Source of the DNA: Ignavibacteriales bacterium
Lineage (GTDB): Bacteria > Bacteroidota > Ignavibacteria > Ignavibacteriales > Ignavibacteriaceae
DNA length: 8,372 bases
Assembly (NCBI GenBank): GCA_027349615.1
Contig: DAIEML010000095.1
Coordinates: 1 to 8,372, forward strand
Direction of reading: 5' to 3'
Each line of letters starts with the position of its first letter. The stretch's first letter is position 1. Shown piece after piece: positions 6,638 to 8,372 of this stretch. The position numbers and the translations under genes are program-made. Under the pieces are notes generated by a model. That model did no database searches and had not been told where the DNA came from. It saw only the letters and a program-made list of their open reading frames with translations.

Positions 6638-6645
6638 AAGATATA

Positions 6646-6909
6646 ATGACAAAAGAAGAAAAGCTTGGAGTGATCAAGCAATATGGTGCAAACGAAAAAG
6701 ATTCTGGAAAACCGGAAGTTCAAATTGCACTTTTAACAAAAAGAATTAATGATCTTACAGATCATTTTAATGTGCACAAAAAAGATCATCACTCAAGACG
6801 CGGATTGATGATGATGGTTGGAAAAAGAAGAAGACTTTTAGATTATCTTGCAAAGAAAGATATCGAAAGATACAGATCTATAATTAAAGAATTGAATATT
6901 AGAAAGTAA
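6646..6909 (+). CDS. rpsO: 30S ribosomal protein S15
   Basis: S15 is a primary-binding protein of the 30S platform; it binds the three-way junction of helices 20-22 in 16S rRNA and also contacts the 50S subunit. The 87-residue, all-helical product has the usual length. It shows the family signature across its length: [20 protein letters not shown] (20-39), then [11 protein letters not shown] (44-54), [14 protein letters not shown] (59-72) and [12 protein letters not shown]. The HKKDHHSRR segment and nearby basic residues form the rRNA-binding surface. Lys22 stands where many homologues have Ser (GSPEVQ), a small variation. A 69-nt leader holding a possible autoregulatory hairpin precedes the gene, and pnp follows after 12 nt. 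Confidence 0.98.
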   Translation: MTKEEKLGVIKQYGANEKDSGKPEVQIALLTKRINDLTDHFNVHKKDHHSRRGLMMMVGKRRRLLDYLAKKDIERYRSIIKELNIRK

Positions 6910-6914
6910 AAAGG
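6910..6914 (+). promoter_or_regulatory. Shine-Dalgarno of pnp
   Basis: AAAGG directly follows the rpsO stop codon, with 7 nt to ATG 6922. It supports that start, which also gives the canonical PNPase N-terminus. Confidence 0.6.
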
Positions 6915-6921
6915 TAAGTAA

Positions 6922-8372
6922 ATGATAGTTAGAAAAGAAGTAGAAATCGGCGGTAAAATTTTTTCAATAGAAACCGGCAGATTCGCAAAGCAAGCCAACG
7001 GTGCGGTTATGGTTCGATACGCAGATACGATGGTTTTGGTTACCGCGGTTGCTACGGAAGAAGCGAAAGAAGATCAAGACTTCTTTCCTCTGCAAGTTGA
7101 ATATAGAGAAAAAACTTCGGCCGCAGGAAAATTTCCAGGCGGATATATTAAGCGTGAAGGAAGGCCATCCGAAAAAGAAATCTTAAGTTCAAGATTGATT
7201 GACAGACCTATTAGGCCGCTCTTCCCAAAAGATTTCAAAAACGAAACTCAAATTATTGCATTTGTATTCTCACACGATGGTGAAAACGATGCCGATGTAC
7301 TTGCTGCTGTTGGCGCTTCTGCAGCATTAACAATTTCAGATATTCCATTTGATGGTCCGGCTGCTGAAGTTAGAGTCGGGAGAGTAAGTGGGCAATTTAT
7401 CATCAATCCAACCTTACAACAATTAAAAGAAAGCGATGTTGAATTAGTTGTCGCTGGAACTTCAGACTCGATTATGATGGTTGAAGGGGAATCAAAGCAA
7501 ATAAGTGAAGTGGAATTGCTTGAAGCACTTAAATTTGCTCATGAAGAAATTAAGAAAATTATCCGGCTTCAAATTGAACTCCGCGATGAAGCAGGCAAAA
7601 CCAAACGTGAAGCAAAAGTTGTTGAAGTTGATGAAGCTCTAAAAAAAGATGTTTACGATTTAGCTTTTGGAAAGTTCAAAGAAATTGTTCATTCTGTTCT
7701 TGCTAAAGAAGAACGAAGTGCAAAGAACAAAGAACTTGGTGAATTCGTTAAGTCATCACTTGCAGAAAAATATCCTGAAAAAGAAAAAGCTATCGGCGAA
7801 ATTCTTCACGATCTTGAAAAAGAATTAATGAGAACAAGAATTTTAACCGAAGGCATTAGATTGGACGGAAGAAACACAAAACAAATCCGCCCAATTACAA
7901 TTGAACTTGGGCTTCTTCCTAGAACCCACGGCTCATCATTATTTACACGCGGTGAAACTCAAAGCTTAACAACAGTAACGCTAGGCACCAAAAACGATGA
8001 ACAAATTATCGATGGGCTTATTGATGAGTATTCTAAAAAATTTATGCTTCACTACAACTTTCCACCGTTCAGCGTTGGCGAAGTTGGAAAAATGTCTGGT
8101 GTTGGAAGAAGAGAAATTGGCCATGGCAATCTTGCCGAAAGAGCTTTAAAAGTTTTAATGCCGCCAGAAGAAATTTTCCCATACACAGTTCGAGTTAATT
8201 CCGATATTCTAGAATCAAATGGTTCATCTTCAATGGCTACAGTATGTGCCGGTACTCTTGCTCTTATGGATGCAGGCGTAAAGCTTAAAAAACCGGTTTC
8301 AGGTATTGCAATGGGACTTATAACTGACAAGAAAACAGGTAAGTACGCTGTACTGTCAGATATCCTTGGTGA
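6922..8372 (+). CDS. pnp: Polyribonucleotide nucleotidyltransferase (PNPase), 3' end cut by the window
   Basis: PNPase degrades RNA 3' to 5' by phosphorolysis and is a core component of mRNA turnover. The frame is open from ATG 6922 to the window edge: 483 full codons plus two bases of an expected full length near 700. Seen in order: first RNase PH-like domain (about 10-140) with [19 protein letters not shown] and [13 protein letters not shown] (67-102); its second half (about 140-215); the alpha-helical linker domain (about 230-312); and the second, catalytic RNase PH domain from about 313, with [29 protein letters not shown] and [18 protein letters not shown]. The sequence ends at SDILG, just before the catalytic aspartates expected in the next dozen residues. 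The KH and S1 RNA-binding domains also lie beyond the edge. The position after rpsO is the classical arrangement. The YIKR loop replaces E. coli FFRR, a common variant. Confidence 0.97.
   Translation, partial: MIVRKEVEIGGKIFSIETGRFAKQANGAVMVRYADTMVLVTAVATEEAKEDQDFFPLQVEYREKTSAAGKFPGGYIKREGRPSEKEILSSRLIDRPIRPLFPKDFKNETQIIAFVFSHDGENDADVLAAVGASAALTISDIPFDGPAAEVRVGRVSGQFIINPTLQQLKESDVELVVAGTSDSIMMVEGESKQISEVELLEALKFAHEEIKKIIRLQIELRDEAGKTKREAKVVEVDEALKKDVYDLAFGKFKEIVHSVLAKEERSAKNKELGEFVKSSLAEKYPEKEKAIGEILHDLEKELMRTRILTEGIRLDGRNTKQIRPITIELGLLPRTHGSSLFTRGETQSLTTVTLGTKNDEQIIDGLIDEYSKKFMLHYNFPPFSVGEVGKMSGVGRREIGHGNLAERALKVLMPPEEIFPYTVRVNSDILESNGSSSMATVCAGTLALMDAGVKLKKPVSGIAMGLITDKKTGKYAVLSDILG

Noticed and set aside
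7001..7186. Plus-strand 61-codon frame
   Set aside because: It overlaps pnp in another frame. The pnp frame from 6922 is continuous and shows strong PNPase motifs across the same bases.
8052..8330. Minus-strand 92-codon open frame
   Set aside because: It lies wholly within the conserved second RNase PH domain of pnp on the other strand, and its translation resembles no protein family I know. It is a shadow of pnp.
1..8372. Mobile elements, CRISPR arrays, tRNA or rRNA genes
   Set aside because: No transposase, regularly spaced repeats, tRNA cloverleaf or rRNA sequence was recognised; the window is densely filled by the conserved operon.

Overview
The window holds one tightly packed, all-plus-strand transcription/translation operon: rimP - nusA - infB - rbfA - truB - ribF - rpsO - pnp, with pnp running off the right edge. 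The DNA is AT-rich (roughly one third G+C by eye). The NusA N-terminus, the NusA segment ending in RALAPAK, the short TruB without a PUA domain and the [12 protein letters not shown] segment of PNPase resemble the Bacteroidota/Chlorobi/Ignavibacteria group. I lean towards an Ignavibacteria-like bacterium, but this is recognition from memory and not a database search.

Layout. Bases 20-4408 carry the ribosome-maturation factor RimP, the transcription factor NusA and the initiation factor IF2, with gaps of only 16 and 23 nt. No ylxR/ylxQ genes lie between nusA and infB, unlike Bacillus. Bases 4409-4485 are a short spacer with an AT-rich hairpin followed by a T-run (a candidate intrinsic terminator or attenuator). 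A strong Shine-Dalgarno then starts rbfA, which overlaps truB by 23 nt. A 71-nt gap leads to ribF. A 69-nt leader with a hairpin precedes rpsO, and pnp follows 12 nt after rpsO. No stretch longer than 300 nt lacks a gene.

How the genes fit together: RimP and RbfA mature the 30S subunit, S15 is a primary-binding 30S protein, TruB makes pseudouridine 55 in tRNA, IF2 delivers initiator tRNA, NusA links transcription to termination and antitermination, and PNPase turns over RNA. RibF, which makes FMN and FAD, is a frequent metabolic passenger between truB and rpsO.

Two things stand out. (1) ribF is interrupted by two in-frame TAG codons (codons 232 and 235) inside the riboflavin-kinase barrel. 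Frame, length and all visible motifs on both sides are preserved, so the interruption is amber codons in register and not a frameshift. (2) The rpsO leader hairpin contains a G-U pair next to a G-C pair in the same order as the S15-binding motif of 16S rRNA, which suggests autogenous control. I do not see a wholly new multi-gene system here; the rest is a conserved housekeeping operon.
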